From Fen-1254 sp963769605 (GTDB taxonomy: Bacteria; Bacteroidota; Ignavibacteria; UBA10030), in assembly GCA_963769605.1 (NCBI GenBank), contig CAVYML010000003.1, positions 496,001 through 560,000 of the forward strand: a stretch of 64,000 nt of DNA, given 5' to 3'. The translations under genes and the position numbers were made by a program. Under the pieces are notes generated by a model. The model had not been told where the DNA came from. It saw only the letters and a program-made list of their open reading frames with translations, and did no database searches. Positions 28,671 to 37,237 of this stretch are shown in pieces; within the stretch, counting starts at the first letter, position 1; the number at the start of each line of letters is the position of its first letter.

Positions 28671-30908
28671 TTATATTTTCAATCGTATGCCTGCATAAAT
28701 CATTCTTCCGCTTATAGGTCCCCATACAAGCGAAGCATCAAAATATTGTGAATGCGGATGCTCCCAATCAAGAATCGGATTTGGTTGTGTATAGTTAAAA
28801 ATATTTTCTACGCCTGCATATAAATCAAGCTCCTCAGAAAACGTTCGAGTAATCTGAGCATTAATTAAAACAAATGACGGTGACATATCCGGCATTTGCA
28901 GTCCGGGCGGATTTGTTGCAGTTGATGGAATGCGTTTCGGGCCGAAACATTGAAGCGTCGCATCGTATATCATCTGTGATTCGTTGCTCTCATCATTTTC
29001 TGTTGTGTATGAAAGATTCACTAATGCGCGATTTCGCGAAGTGAATGGACGTTCCATCCAGTTTCCGTTGATGATCTGCCGTACATCAAGATATCTATAT
29101 GCAAAGCGAGTATCGAAATGATCGACGGGCTGCATATCCAGCTCTGCTTGCAAACTGTTTGAATAGGAACCATCGGTCACAGAATAAAATCGCACCTGCT
29201 GGGGATTTGCATCAAGATCGGCAACGACCTGATGATCGAATTGTGTTCTGTAACCATCGAATGTCAATGTTGCTTCATGGTAATTTACTTCGAAATAATG
29301 TGTAAGGTTGAAACCGAAATTCCATGCCGATTCCTGTTTCAAACCATAGCCGAAGGATTCAGTTGGGATGATAACGACCGATCTCGCGCTTGCAAGTGCT
29401 GTTGCGTTTTCGGTGAAAATATTTGCCGTTCGATATCCGCGTCCCGCAGACATGCGAAGAACCCAGTCCTGCTGCGGTGTATATCGGATATGCAGGCGGG
29501 GTGTTACCATTAATCCGTACGCGTTATGTTCATCGACGCGAATTCCGCCGATAATCGATAAATCCTCGTTCGGAGAAAATGTATATTCGATAAATTCTCC
29601 GGGAACGCGTTCAATTCTTCTATATGAAGTAAGAGTGAATGTTTCATCGAACTGATCAAATAAAAAACTTGCCCCGAATCGGAGTTTGCTGATCTTGCTG
29701 ATATGGTACTGGTATAAAATATTAAGGTAACCGGTTTCCTCGTTGCCGTTATATGCGCGTGAGCCGAACAACGATGAATTGCGGTAATGATTTAATGACC
29801 ATTGAACACCGAGACTTTTGTAGTCGGGACTCGAAAAAACAAATCCTGTCTTACCGAATAGTCGTATTTGCTCGACATCGGTTTTATAGAGATACGATTC
29901 GCCGGGTGTTGTTACAGAATCGAGAGTACCGCCTTGCTTTTTATCGTTTACATATTGCGCTGCAATTTGTCCCTGTAATCCCGACGAATCGCTGTAGAAA
30001 AATCGCTGCAAGATATTGTATGTGGTAAACGTTGGCATGTCCAAAAAGTCGTCGCCATTTTCATTTACTTCATGTTTCTGTGTGCTGACGTGGAGGAATG
30101 TTAAGGATGAAAGATTATTGTCTATAATCTGGCGAAAATTTAGATTGCCTTCAAACCGCTGATCGATATTGCCGTAGAGATTTAGAAAAAGAGTCTTCTC
30201 CTGTGCATTTTGAGGTTTGCGAAGATCGACATCGATTTGGCCTGTAATCGATTCGTATCCGTTTGCGACCGAGCCGACTCCTTTTGAAACGTTGATATTT
30301 TCGATCCATGTACCGGGGATAAACGACAATCCGATGTTTGAAGAGAGGCCGCGAATAAACGGGAGATTCTCCATTGTCGTTTGCGTATAGATGCCGGAAA
30401 GCCCGAGCATCTCGATTTGTTTTGTGCCGGTTATTGCATCGGTAAACGAAACATCGATTGATGCATTCGTTTGGAAACTTTCGGAAAGATTGCAGCAGGC
30501 TGCTTTGAATAATTCTTTGCTCGTCAGGATTTGGACGCTGTGCGTGTTCAAGTAATCCATTGAGGTTGAGCTTCGCTCGCCGACAACACTGACATCTTGA
30601 GCAGCTTTCGCTTCTTCTCGAAGAAGTATCCGTACATTACGCTGGTTCGTAATGAACAATGTATCGCTTCGGTAACCGATATGGCTTACAACCAATTTAT
30701 CGGATTGTGTTGAGAGTGGCAGAGCAAAATGGCCGCCCGTATCCGCAATCGTACCTGAAGAAGTGCCGAGCCAATAAATTTGTGTACCGATGACGGGTAT
30801 TTCTTTTTGTTGTTCGTCTCGTTCCATCACTATTCCGTACAGTAGTTGTTGAGCATAAAGCGGAAGAGTAAGAAGAACGAGAACGATTATAATATAAATC
30901 GTTCTCAT
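28671..30908 (-). CDS. TonB-dependent receptor, metal-cluster type
   Basis: A 745-residue outer-membrane receptor. It has a signal peptide (1-20), a carboxypeptidase-like beta-sandwich (about 22-95), a plug domain (about 110-220) with the segment KAACCNLSESFQTN and GLSGIYTQ, then a 22-strand-type barrel to the C-terminus. TonB receptors import bound ligands using energy from TonB-ExbBD. The Cys pair in the plug and the HMA and HYC_CC_PP-type genes directly upstream suggest a copper or other heavy-metal ligand (inference from context; the ligand is unproven). It lies 23 bases after the HMA gene in the same operon. Confidence 0.88.
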   Translation of the reverse strand: MRTIYIIIVLVLLTLPLYAQQLLYGIVMERDEQQKEIPVIGTQIYWLGTSSGTIADTGGHFALPLSTQSDKLVVSHIGYRSDTLFITNQRNVRILLREEAKAAQDVSVVGERSSTSMDYLNTHSVQILTSKELFKAACCNLSESFQTNASIDVSFTDAITGTKQIEMLGLSGIYTQTTMENLPFIRGLSSNIGLSFIPGTWIENINVSKGVGSVANGYESITGQIDVDLRKPQNAQEKTLFLNLYGNIDQRFEGNLNFRQIIDNNLSSLTFLHVSTQKHEVNENGDDFLDMPTFTTYNILQRFFYSDSSGLQGQIAAQYVNDKKQGGTLDSVTTPGESYLYKTDVEQIRLFGKTGFVFSSPDYKSLGVQWSLNHYRNSSLFGSRAYNGNEETGYLNILYQYHISKISKLRFGASFLFDQFDETFTLTSYRRIERVPGEFIEYTFSPNEDLSIIGGIRVDEHNAYGLMVTPRLHIRYTPQQDWVLRMSAGRGYRTANIFTENATALASARSVVIIPTESFGYGLKQESAWNFGFNLTHYFEVNYHEATLTFDGYRTQFDHQVVADLDANPQQVRFYSVTDGSYSNSLQAELDMQPVDHFDTRFAYRYLDVRQIINGNWMERPFTSRNRALVNLSYTTENDESNESQMIYDATLQCFGPKRIPSTATNPPGLQMPDMSPSFVLINAQITRTFSEELDLYAGVENIFNYTQPNPILDWEHPHSQYFDASLVWGPISGRMIYAGIRLKI

Positions 30909-30931
30909 GTGGTTCTCCTTTTTGGAACGCG

Positions 30932-31273
30932 TTAGTTTTTATCGGCGCGATAGAGGCAGCATGGCGGAAGTTCGCTGTAAATAGAATCCGGTGTTTTAAA
31001 TTTTTCCGTATCATGTCCCGCTAAGGCAATGCGATGTTCCAGGGAATCCAGAGAAATGACAGAAGGGATGTATGCAAGGGTAAGGGATTTGGATTTTTTA
31101 TCCCATTTGGCAAACTTTACGCCTTTGATTTTGAGTGCGGATTCGATTCTGGCTTTGCATCGATTGCAATTGCCGGAAACTGCAATTTCAATTTGTGTAA
31201 CGGTATTGTCTTGAGTGACAGATGGCAATGTAAACGCTATAACAAGTGCGATGGCTATGAATATCGTTTTCAT
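30932..31273 (-). CDS. Secreted heavy-metal-associated (HMA) domain protein
   Basis: A 113-residue protein counted from the internal Met (MKTIFIAIALV) at 31273, which has GAGGT upstream; a longer start at 31315 would spoil the signal peptide. After the signal (about 1-20) comes one HMA ferredoxin-like domain with the metal-binding motif GNCNRCKARIESAL (CxxC) and a closing PPCC near the C-terminus. Such domains bind Cu(I) or similar soft metals. Being exported and next to a TonB receptor, it probably carries or senses metal in the periplasm (inference). Confidence 0.82.
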   Translation of the reverse strand: MKTIFIAIALVIAFTLPSVTQDNTVTQIEIAVSGNCNRCKARIESALKIKGVKFAKWDKKSKSLTLAYIPSVISLDSLEHRIALAGHDTEKFKTPDSIYSELPPCCLYRADKN

Positions 31274-31354
31274 GATTATATTAACCTCATATTCGTGAAT
31301 AACTTGACCGTACACACGATGTGCAGGTCGTGAATCAGGGGAAAACGAATATTC

Positions 31355-31735
31355 TCACACCAGCATGGTGCAATTAAGTATAAAGATGGGCGAACTGCCG
31401 GGCGGTGAATCGTCAGGCGAAATGAAATGAGTTATTGGAGCATCGATGCTTGGTAACGCGATATGCTGAAATTCGATAAGCGGCTGAATGTCAAGAACCG
31501 GTGAAGTCCATGATGTCGCAGCAATCTGGTTATCCTGGATTTGAATAACGTGGAGTTCTGTTCTGCAGCAACTGTCATGATGTGTGTTGCCGCAACAACA
31601 TGAATTTTGCGAAGAGGAGATGGGGAAGATGTCAACGGAGTCTATTGCATTACCGCAAAAATGCACTAAAGTCGTTATACCGATAACAACGACTATATAT
31701 AAACTGACAAACGATATGGAAAAAATCCGTTTCAT
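31355..31735 (-). CDS. HYC_CC_PP-type small membrane protein
   Basis: A 126-residue protein, counted from MKRIFSISFV at 31735; an upstream ATG at 31762 is possible. One N-terminal hydrophobic span is followed by HFCG, then a Cys-rich CCCG...CC stretch, TELHVIQIQDNQ, and near the end DDSPPGSSPIFILNC. This pattern (His/Cys, CC, PP) matches a small Bacteroidota family usually found beside HMA proteins and TonB receptors; I recall the family name and cannot confirm it by search. Its job is unknown, but the Cys and His residues fit metal binding. It heads the three-gene cluster. Confidence 0.7.
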   Translation of the reverse strand: MKRIFSISFVSLYIVVVIGITTLVHFCGNAIDSVDIFPISSSQNSCCCGNTHHDSCCRTELHVIQIQDNQIAATSWTSPVLDIQPLIEFQHIALPSIDAPITHFISPDDSPPGSSPIFILNCTMLV

Positions 31736-32240
31736 TTTTTTACTGATACTATGAGAACACAATCCCTATGTACCATATTGCTATATATAATATAGAGGAA
31801 TTAATGTGATTTGCTACAAAAAACTCTGCAATAAAGCATTTTACAATTGAATTTGCGATTATTTCAATGTTTCAGAGACCGATGAAGCATGAAAGATCGC
31901 CGTTCGACTTCATTGCAACGTTCCCGTGGTGAAAGCTGCGGGGGGATTTTATTATACTGGATTCATATAGGATATTCGAGTTCTATATTGATCCTCTTAA
32001 GCGTGCACTCCTTGCCTTCACTTCCATCTTTTTGTATATTAAAATTGTATTTATAGAAACAAGCTTCTGAAAAAATTAAAGAAATTAGACGCCGAGTATC
32101 AAGAGACCGGGAGCCTCGTTTCGATTGGCATTTCTTAATTATGGCTTCAGTTTTTCGGGCACTAAATCGAGAGCTAAAAATTATTATAATGAACGATTTG
32201 AGTGTCAGTCGAACGATGAAAATAGGCCGAAAAACCAAAG
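31736..32240. other. Intergenic region before tRNA-Thr
   Basis: AT-rich, with no supported gene. The part next to 31736 should hold the promoter of the metal-related cluster on the minus strand. The part before 32241 should hold the tRNA promoter. I see no repeat or structured element. Confidence 0.4.
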
Positions 32241-32312
32241 GCTGAAGTAGCTCAGTGGTAGAGCAGCGGTTTCGTAAACCGCAGGTCGTGGGTTCAACTC
32301 CCACCTTCAGCT
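32241..32312 (+). tRNA. tRNA-Thr (anticodon CGT)
   Basis: A full cloverleaf can be drawn. The acceptor stem is GCTGAAG (32241-32247) with CTTCAGC (32305-32311). The D arm contains AGCTCAGTGGTAGAGC, the anticodon stem is GCGGT/ACCGC around loop TTCGTAA (anticodon CGT, Thr codon ACG), and the T arm has GTGGGTTCAACTCCCAC. The 3' CCA is not encoded. Confidence 0.95.
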
Positions 32313-33049
32313 CAAAGACCCTCCATTTCTCTCTGTTTTCAATGCTTGCCTTTTTTTTCAAAGACCCACCATTTTGGATCTACAAAGTGCCAAGTTAGTG
32401 CCATCTTTAGTGCCTAAGGTACGCCTCCAAATTAAATGAGTTGATTCATATTCCCTTCAAAAATTGGATTTGTCTACTATTATTTTTTACGGATGAATTA
32501 GAAATAAGACACAAAGTTTCCACCAGGTGGAGTAAGAAATTTGATGCCCTCATCTTTATACGGCAATTCAAACAAAATGAATTCGAAAAGCAAAAGAAAA
32601 TAAAAAGAATATTATTCTCCGATTTCATCATACAGTTTCATGAATACTCTTCAAGGAAGTTGTTTTAATTTATGGATTCAGTTCTTATTGGCAATTCTAA
32701 AGCTCCTCAGACATTCCACGAGACAGCAGAAATCAATTCTCATTTGCTGCCTCAACACTGCGCAAAGAAATTAATATTCTTTCCCATATGTTTAAGATCA
32801 ATTAACACCATCTGCCGGATTGCATAACTCTCCAAACTTTTGTATAATATGTCTGCAATTATGTTCATTCAAAATCTTCCGACAATAAACAATGGTTCTA
32901 TTCATATTGCCTTTTTGTAAATTGCATAGCATCGTAAGATTAAGAATGAACAAAAAGGCAATAAAAACAATGGTGAACGATAGAATATAATTTGGCACTA
33001 TTGAATAAATAGTTGAGTGGTAAAATGCCGAATTCAGAAAGAAATCAAT
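32313..33049. other. Intergenic region between two tRNA genes
   Basis: About 740 AT-rich bases without a gene I can support. At 32390-32415, just after tRNA-Thr, the hexamer AGTGCC occurs three times in about 30 bases, and a similar AGTGCC/TGTGCC pair is seen near 35861. This could be a remnant of an integration site at the tRNA end, but I see no integrase and no copy of the tRNA 3' end. A 66-codon frame on the minus strand (32798-32998) with a hydrophobic start is too weak to call. Confidence 0.35.
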
Positions 33050-33136
33050 GGAGAGCTGGCTGAGCGGTCGAAAGCGGCGGTCTTGAAAACCGTTGTAGCC
33101 TTATGGCTACCGGGGGTTCGAATCCCTCGCTCTCCG
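33050..33136 (+). tRNA. tRNA-Ser (anticodon TGA)
   Basis: An 87-base class II tRNA with a long variable arm. The acceptor stem is GGAGAGC (33050-33056) with GCTCTCC (33129-33135). The anticodon loop is CTTGAAA (anticodon TGA), the variable arm has GTAGCC/GGCTAC, and the T loop region is GGGGGTTCGAATCCCTC. CCA is not encoded. Confidence 0.95.
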
Positions 33137-33710
33137 CTCGACTTCACTCTATCAAAAAAGCGATGGAGCTTTATCGAGCAGGCAAAACTTTGTTGCATGA
33201 AAAAAATGTAAATCTTTTCGCTAAGGTAAGACGAGTCTTCCCCAAAAGCACAAAACTTGTGGTTATAACAATGATTTTGGCGATGGAAGATCATATTGGA
33301 TTTATAAGTTTTTTTCTCTGAAATTCAATTAAAAGGTTTACGCGAATACTCAGCGCATAGCTGAAGATCTAAAACCTTACTTCGTCCCTTATCCAAGATA
33401 CTGGAAGCCTGAGCATGTTATTCTGTGTCTTGCTATTCACAGGGTGATGCCTTTTCGCAGGGTCGGTGTAAACCCGCCAAGCGGATCGCTATGCGTGCCG
33501 GGGGGAAAGTAGTACACGGGTCAAGGCGAACCGCGGCTGCAGGAAGTGTGGAATTTTAAATATCAACGACACTATAAGCATTTTTCAGAATAACTATTAC
33601 TATATTTATACGTTTATATATAATGCGTTGAGCCGTAACATCGAAACGCAATGAAAAAATCTGCTGCAGTTCGACTATGCTCACTGCAGTTCATTGTAGA
33701 GGAAGTATTT
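33137..33710. other. Intergenic region with an unexplained GC-rich stretch
   Basis: No supported gene. From about 33430 to 33560 the sequence is clearly richer in G+C than its AT-rich flanks and can form several short stems: CTGTG/CACAG, GGGT/ACCC and AGCG/CGCT. I tested it by eye against tmRNA, RNase P RNA, SRP RNA and common riboswitches and found no match. It may be a structured RNA or a fragment of something mobile. Confidence 0.35.
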
Positions 33711-34043
33711 ATGAAAACATTCATCAGAATGATGCTCCTCGCAGGAGCCTTTATGATCACTGTTCCTGCAAAAGCACAATTGCATGTTGGATTAGGGATA
33801 AACATTGGTCCCCCCGCTCCCCGGAGTGAAACCGTGATCGCGGCGCCTTCCCCGGATCATGTATGGGTGCCTGGATATTATAGATGGCATCCGAAACGTC
33901 ATGTTTACATATGGGTAAGCGGACATTGGGAAAAACCGCCGCATCCTCATCAAGTATGGATAGAGGGACATTGGGAACAGCGAAATCATGAATGGGTATA
34001 TTTTAAAGGACATTGGGGAAAAGAACATCATGTAAGGAAATAA
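33711..34043 (+). CDS. Secreted YXWGXW-repeat protein
   Basis: A 110-residue protein. The ATG at 33711 has AGAGGA upstream and opens a signal peptide ending at about AKA-Q (residues 1-23). The mature part is a series of aromatic repeats such as HVWVPGYYRW, YIWVSGHWE, VWIEGHWEQ and VYFKGHWG, typical of the YXWGXW/WxxGxW repeat group. These are exported beta-strand proteins of unknown role, common in Gram-negative bacteria. The His/Lys-rich tail is basic. A strong terminator follows 23 bases after the stop, so it is likely monocistronic. Confidence 0.82.
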   Translation: MKTFIRMMLLAGAFMITVPAKAQLHVGLGINIGPPAPRSETVIAAPSPDHVWVPGYYRWHPKRHVYIWVSGHWEKPPHPHQVWIEGHWEQRNHEWVYFKGHWGKEHHVRK

Positions 34044-34066
34044 CGTCTCTGAGGCATTTCAATATC

Positions 34067-34105
34067 GGGGAAGAATGAAAAGAGTTCTTCCCCTTTTATG
34101 TTTTT
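34067..34105 (+). terminator. Rho-independent terminator after the YXWGXW gene
   Basis: A perfect 9-bp stem, GGGGAAGAA (34067-34075) with TTCTTCCCC (34085-34093), a nine-base loop, then TTTTATGTTTTT. Confidence 0.85.
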
Positions 34106-34156
34106 CGTAATCCATAAGGTTCTGAATCTTGAACTCTTAGATCGTTACAGGGGTTG

Positions 34157-34675
34157 ATGGACTTCAAGTTTTCAGCAAGAATAATCATGGCTTTTTTTAA
34201 AATGAATAATACCGTTCAATTTATTAAAAATTGGTTACCAGCTATTCTTTGGATCATTTGCATCTTTGTTTTGTCAACCGGATCCTTTTCAGCAGAGAAT
34301 ACTTATCGGATTCTTGTACCAATACTCCGTTTCTTCATACCTCATATAACTGCAGCGGAAGTCTACACCATTCATTTCTTTGTCCGAAAAGCAGCTCATG
34401 TGACTGAGTATTGCATCGCAGGTCTCTTGCTGTTTCATTCTTTTCACAACACTATGCGGTCTGATAAACCCTGGCGGTGGGTACTTTATTCATTGCTACT
34501 AATAATTTTTATAGCAGCGACCGACGAATACCATCAATCGTTTGTCGCAACCCGCACTTCTTCAATGATTGATGTCGGAATTGATTTTGTGGGCGGCATT
34601 ATTGGGCAGGGAGTCAGTGTAATATTTTATAAATTCCGATTCGCGCGTAAGATTAAGATGGAGCCCATCTTATAG
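34157..34675 (+). CDS. VanZ-like membrane protein
   Basis: A 172-residue membrane protein with about four spans. The segment ILWIICIFVLSTGSFS near residues 30-46, the conserved HFFVRKAAHVTEYCIAG and the motif TDEYHQSFVATRTSSMIDVGID are the VanZ family pattern. VanZ proteins have been linked to glycopeptide (teicoplanin) tolerance, but most homologues have no known role. Start: the ATG at 34157 after AGGGG; a TTG one codon earlier is possible. It converges with the type IX cargo gene. Confidence 0.82.
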   Translation: MDFKFSARIIMAFFKMNNTVQFIKNWLPAILWIICIFVLSTGSFSAENTYRILVPILRFFIPHITAAEVYTIHFFVRKAAHVTEYCIAGLLLFHSFHNTMRSDKPWRWVLYSLLLIIFIAATDEYHQSFVATRTSSMIDVGIDFVGGIIGQGVSVIFYKFRFARKIKMEPIL

Positions 34676-34709
34676 ATGGACTCCATCTGACATCTGATGG
34701 ACCCCATTT
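34656..34709. repeat. Three near-palindromic 15-mers between convergent genes
   Basis: Units at 34656-34670, 34674-34688 and 34695-34709 share the pattern AGATGGAnnCCATCT. Each can fold on itself. They span the VanZ stop and the spacer before the convergent gene and could act as a two-way terminator, although no T run follows. Confidence 0.5.
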
Positions 34710-34713
34710 GATC

Positions 34714-35829
34714 TTACCTTGCATAGGCAAGTTTTAATGTTTTAACTTCCTTCTGATTTGATACCGAACCCTCTATCGATAAACGGGCGAAGTATATTCC
34801 GCTTGATACATTATGCGGCGCCCATGTCACAGAATGAATCCCTTCATATTGCTGCGAATTCACAAGCTCACCGACTAATCTGCCGAGCATGTCGAAGATA
34901 ACGAGATGCACTTGAGAATATTCCGTCAATTCGTACCGAATGGTCGTGGCTGGATTGAAAGGATTGGGATAAGAACCGAGGACTGTCGACTGCCCGGCGT
35001 TCCCTCCTGCGAGGAGTTGACCGGTTCCGTTTGTATTGTGGAGAACAAAAATTTCTTCTCTGCCGCTGAAAGTATCGTTGGATGTCGTATCAAAGAAAAA
35101 GAACTGACTATCCTCTGTTGCCCCGATGGGTAATCCGCCGTTCGGGCAGTTCGTTATAAAAAATGTTACAGGCTTGTCGACGTCCGTTTTTAACAGGTTA
35201 ACGGTAACAGTGGCAATATTATATAACCCTGATGCGAGTGTGTGGTATTCAGGGAATTGAAGAATAAGCCAATTGATGCGGCCCTGCCCCGGCGGGACAA
35301 AATAGTTGGGTGTCCATGCAGTATCGAGATCGCTGCCTTTTTCTACCGAAACGAATTCAACTGCGCCGGTATCCGACGCTTGAATCCGGCAGGAATATCC
35401 GTTACAGTGTCCGCCTTTTCTATTGCCATCGTTATATCGGATATATATCTTGAGTTTAATATTCTGAGAGGACTCTTTATAACCCTGCCTGATTTCGTAG
35501 CCGGAAGAATAATCCGGAGCGTTGACAAAGGACGGGGATACGGTAAGAGTTGTGGCAGTGTTGCTGATAATACTGCGAATTTGTCCTGATCCGCTGCCGC
35601 TTGTAATATGAATGTAATTGCCGGCCCATTTATTAAGACTCCAATTTTGATTTGCATCTTCTATGATTTTGTCAGTCGCCTGTGTAATTGTTCCTGCGCT
35701 GCTCTTATCGATCATGATTGAAGAAAATCCAATCTGACCGCTCTGCGCGATGAGAAAAGCGGTATGCGAAATAGTCAGGAGAACAAAGACAACAATAAAA
35801 ATATTAAGTGATATCAATTTGGATTTCAT
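34714..35829 (-). CDS. Secreted protein with type IX sorting domain
   Basis: A 371-residue protein. It has a signal peptide (about 1-28), then a beta-motif around residues 45-112 containing NKWAGNYIHITSGSGSGQ and TATTLTVSPSF, seen in other exported adhesin-like proteins. A cohesin-like middle follows, and the C-terminal domain (about 283-371) begins LGSYPNPFNPATTIRYEL and includes FDMLGRLV. That last domain is the type A sorting signal recognised by the type IX system, so this protein is a likely substrate of the SprA translocon encoded at 12.6 kb. The function of the middle part is unknown. Confidence 0.83.
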   Translation of the reverse strand: MKSKLISLNIFIVVFVLLTISHTAFLIAQSGQIGFSSIMIDKSSAGTITQATDKIIEDANQNWSLNKWAGNYIHITSGSGSGQIRSIISNTATTLTVSPSFVNAPDYSSGYEIRQGYKESSQNIKLKIYIRYNDGNRKGGHCNGYSCRIQASDTGAVEFVSVEKGSDLDTAWTPNYFVPPGQGRINWLILQFPEYHTLASGLYNIATVTVNLLKTDVDKPVTFFITNCPNGGLPIGATEDSQFFFFDTTSNDTFSGREEIFVLHNTNGTGQLLAGGNAGQSTVLGSYPNPFNPATTIRYELTEYSQVHLVIFDMLGRLVGELVNSQQYEGIHSVTWAPHNVSSGIYFARLSIEGSVSNQKEVKTLKLAYAR

Positions 35830-36251
35830 GGTCTTTTCCTTTTTTCTTCTGCATTAGAGAGTGCCACTCTTGTGCCAATGCAAAGAAGGGCTGCAAATCT
35901 GTTCGGCAAAAAAAAACGATCAATTCGGAGGAAAAAAAGAAAGATGCTGAAAGGACAAAAGAATCAGTACTGGACAAATTGTATTTTCGGCAAATCGGGT
36001 CAGATCATGAAGAGACGCAGACGAAAAGCCGGCCTCGCGGGAATTCGTATCTCAATTGTGTTAAATTACGCTGAGCAATTGCTGTCTAAAATTATTTGTT
36101 CGATGAAAACGGACATGGACATTTCTGTCCGGCTATTTTTAATGTTGCGCGAGGTGCGGTAAATTGTAAATTCACCAAAGAGGATCAGATTAATCAGAAT
36201 TGAGGACGAACGAATTCGAAGCCGCGCATCATCTATGTCGGTAAAACATTC
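35830..36251. other. Intergenic region with no supported gene
   Basis: The stretch is A-rich on the plus strand. A frame of about 95 codons (35872-36162) is mostly Lys/Arg from A-rich sequence and is not credible. A perfect 14-bp palindrome, CATTCTTAAGAATG, lies at 36247-36260, overlapping the stop of the receiver gene; it may serve as a weak terminator. Confidence 0.4.
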
Positions 36252-36785
36252 TTAAGAATGTATTTCGCACAATGACGATGCAACAGGGAAATTATGGATA
36301 TTTGCCTTCGGTATTTCTCTGAGTTGTTGAAATCGCTTCAATTTACCGCGAAGAGCCGCAAGCAGATTTTGTTCTTTTATAGGTTTGACAAGGTAATCAT
36401 CTGCGCCCATTTCTTTTCCTGTTCGAATCATCACATCATCATTAAGTCCGCTTAAAAAAATGAATGGAACCTGCTTCAAATGCTCGATTTCCTGGACTTT
36501 CTCAAAAAAAGTGAATCCTCCCATCGTAGATGTTTCGAGACTGATGTCGCATAGAATAATATCAGGCGTGAATTTCTGCAGAAGAACATAGGCTTCATCC
36601 GACGTGCTCAGCGGCATCACTTCAAATCCGTCGGATTCAATGCTCAAACTGAGAGCTGCAAGCAGGTCTTTATCATCATCGATGACAACAACTTTGGGCG
36701 GCAGTCTGATTTCATTGTCATTCCCTTTTCCACTGGAATCGGCAATTAGCGAAAAGGGGGCTCGCTGTTGAAACTTGTTTGAAAT
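36252..36785 (-). CDS. Receiver domain, in frame with the upstream gene but behind a TGA stop
   Basis: Read from 36785 downward, 177 codons are open. They encode a linker, then a complete receiver: KVVVIDDDKDLL (acidic pocket), IILCDISLE (phosphoacceptor Asp), FIFLSGLND and DYLVKP. No ATG or GTG occurs before the acidic pocket. The first TTG (36647) would delete beta-strand one and the DDD residues, giving a useless receiver. The frame continues exactly from the preceding helical-repeat gene through its TGA (36786-36788). The simplest reading is one REC-containing protein broken by a stop. A CTG or ATT start, or stop read-through, are alternatives. Confidence 0.7.
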   Translation of the reverse strand: MSNKFQQRAPFSLIADSSGKGNDNEIRLPPKVVVIDDDKDLLAALSLSIESDGFEVMPLSTSDEAYVLLQKFTPDIILCDISLETSTMGGFTFFEKVQEIEHLKQVPFIFLSGLNDDVMIRTGKEMGADDYLVKPIKEQNLLAALRGKLKRFQQLREIPKANIHNFPVASSLCEIHS

Positions 36786-37208
36786 TCAACCTGCCGTGGG
36801 AATGTTACTTTGCTGGACATGAGGAACTGTGCTTGTAACTGACAAAGCAATCTGATTGATATTCTGAGGCAATACCACGGAAACTTGCGGCAATGATTTT
36901 TTGTCGCCTTCTCTTCCGGCGTTTATTACGAGCTCAGGTTGACTTTTTATTTGTTCTTTTTGTCGCTGTGTTTTCGATTGTTCGGCGATTAAACCACGTA
37001 TTCGTTCTTCAAGTGCGAACGCATAAGCGTTTTGCGGGTCGATCATTTTTGCAGATGCCGTCTCAAGGAGCGCTCTCTGCAAATCTTTGGCTTTTATCAA
37101 TTGGTCGACGCGCTTAAGGACTTCACTTGCCATTTTTCTTTTTTCATCAAGTTCTTTCAATTGAGGCTGTCCTTCTATGAATACTCTATGGTTTATATTT
37201 GCCGTCAT
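36786..37208 (-). CDS. Helical-repeat N-terminal domain, probably half of a broken response regulator
   Basis: A 140-residue product. Residues about 20-80 form a TPR-like helical pair (KRVDQLIKAKDLQRALLET, then MIDPQNAYAFALEERIRGL). A Lys/Gln-rich, low-complexity linker without a fold signature follows. The TGA ending it is followed in the same frame by another linker and a complete receiver, so this is likely the N-terminal part of one protein of about 318 residues. I have the impression that similar helix-REC fusions occur in related bacteria but cannot check it here. It starts 29 bases after the stop of the membrane DHp protein, so the two form an operon. Confidence 0.65.
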   Translation of the reverse strand: MTANINHRVFIEGQPQLKELDEKRKMASEVLKRVDQLIKAKDLQRALLETASAKMIDPQNAYAFALEERIRGLIAEQSKTQRQKEQIKSQPELVINAGREGDKKSLPQVSVVLPQNINQIALSVTSTVPHVQQSNIPTAG

Positions 37209-37237
37209 TTACGTATCCCGGTTTTTATATGTTTTTA

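Noticed and set aside
31963..32361. A 132-codon minus-strand frame over tRNA-Thr
   Set aside because: Its most protein-like part (GVEPTTCGLRNRCSTTELL) is the reverse translation of a tRNA, a well-known false gene.
32798..32998. A 66-codon minus-strand frame with a hydrophobic N-terminus
   Set aside because: AT-rich sequence gives such frames by chance; no ribosome site and no neighbour that fits.
33017..33294. Frames on both strands over tRNA-Ser
   Set aside because: They are shadows of the tRNA; the rest of each product has no pattern.
32390..35875. An integrated element between AGTGCC-rich sites near 32390 and 35861
   Set aside because: No integrase, no duplicated tRNA end and ordinary genes between; the motif match is too short.
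35872..36162. A 96-codon Lys/Arg-rich frame
   Set aside because: Composition follows from an A-rich strand; no motif or start signal.
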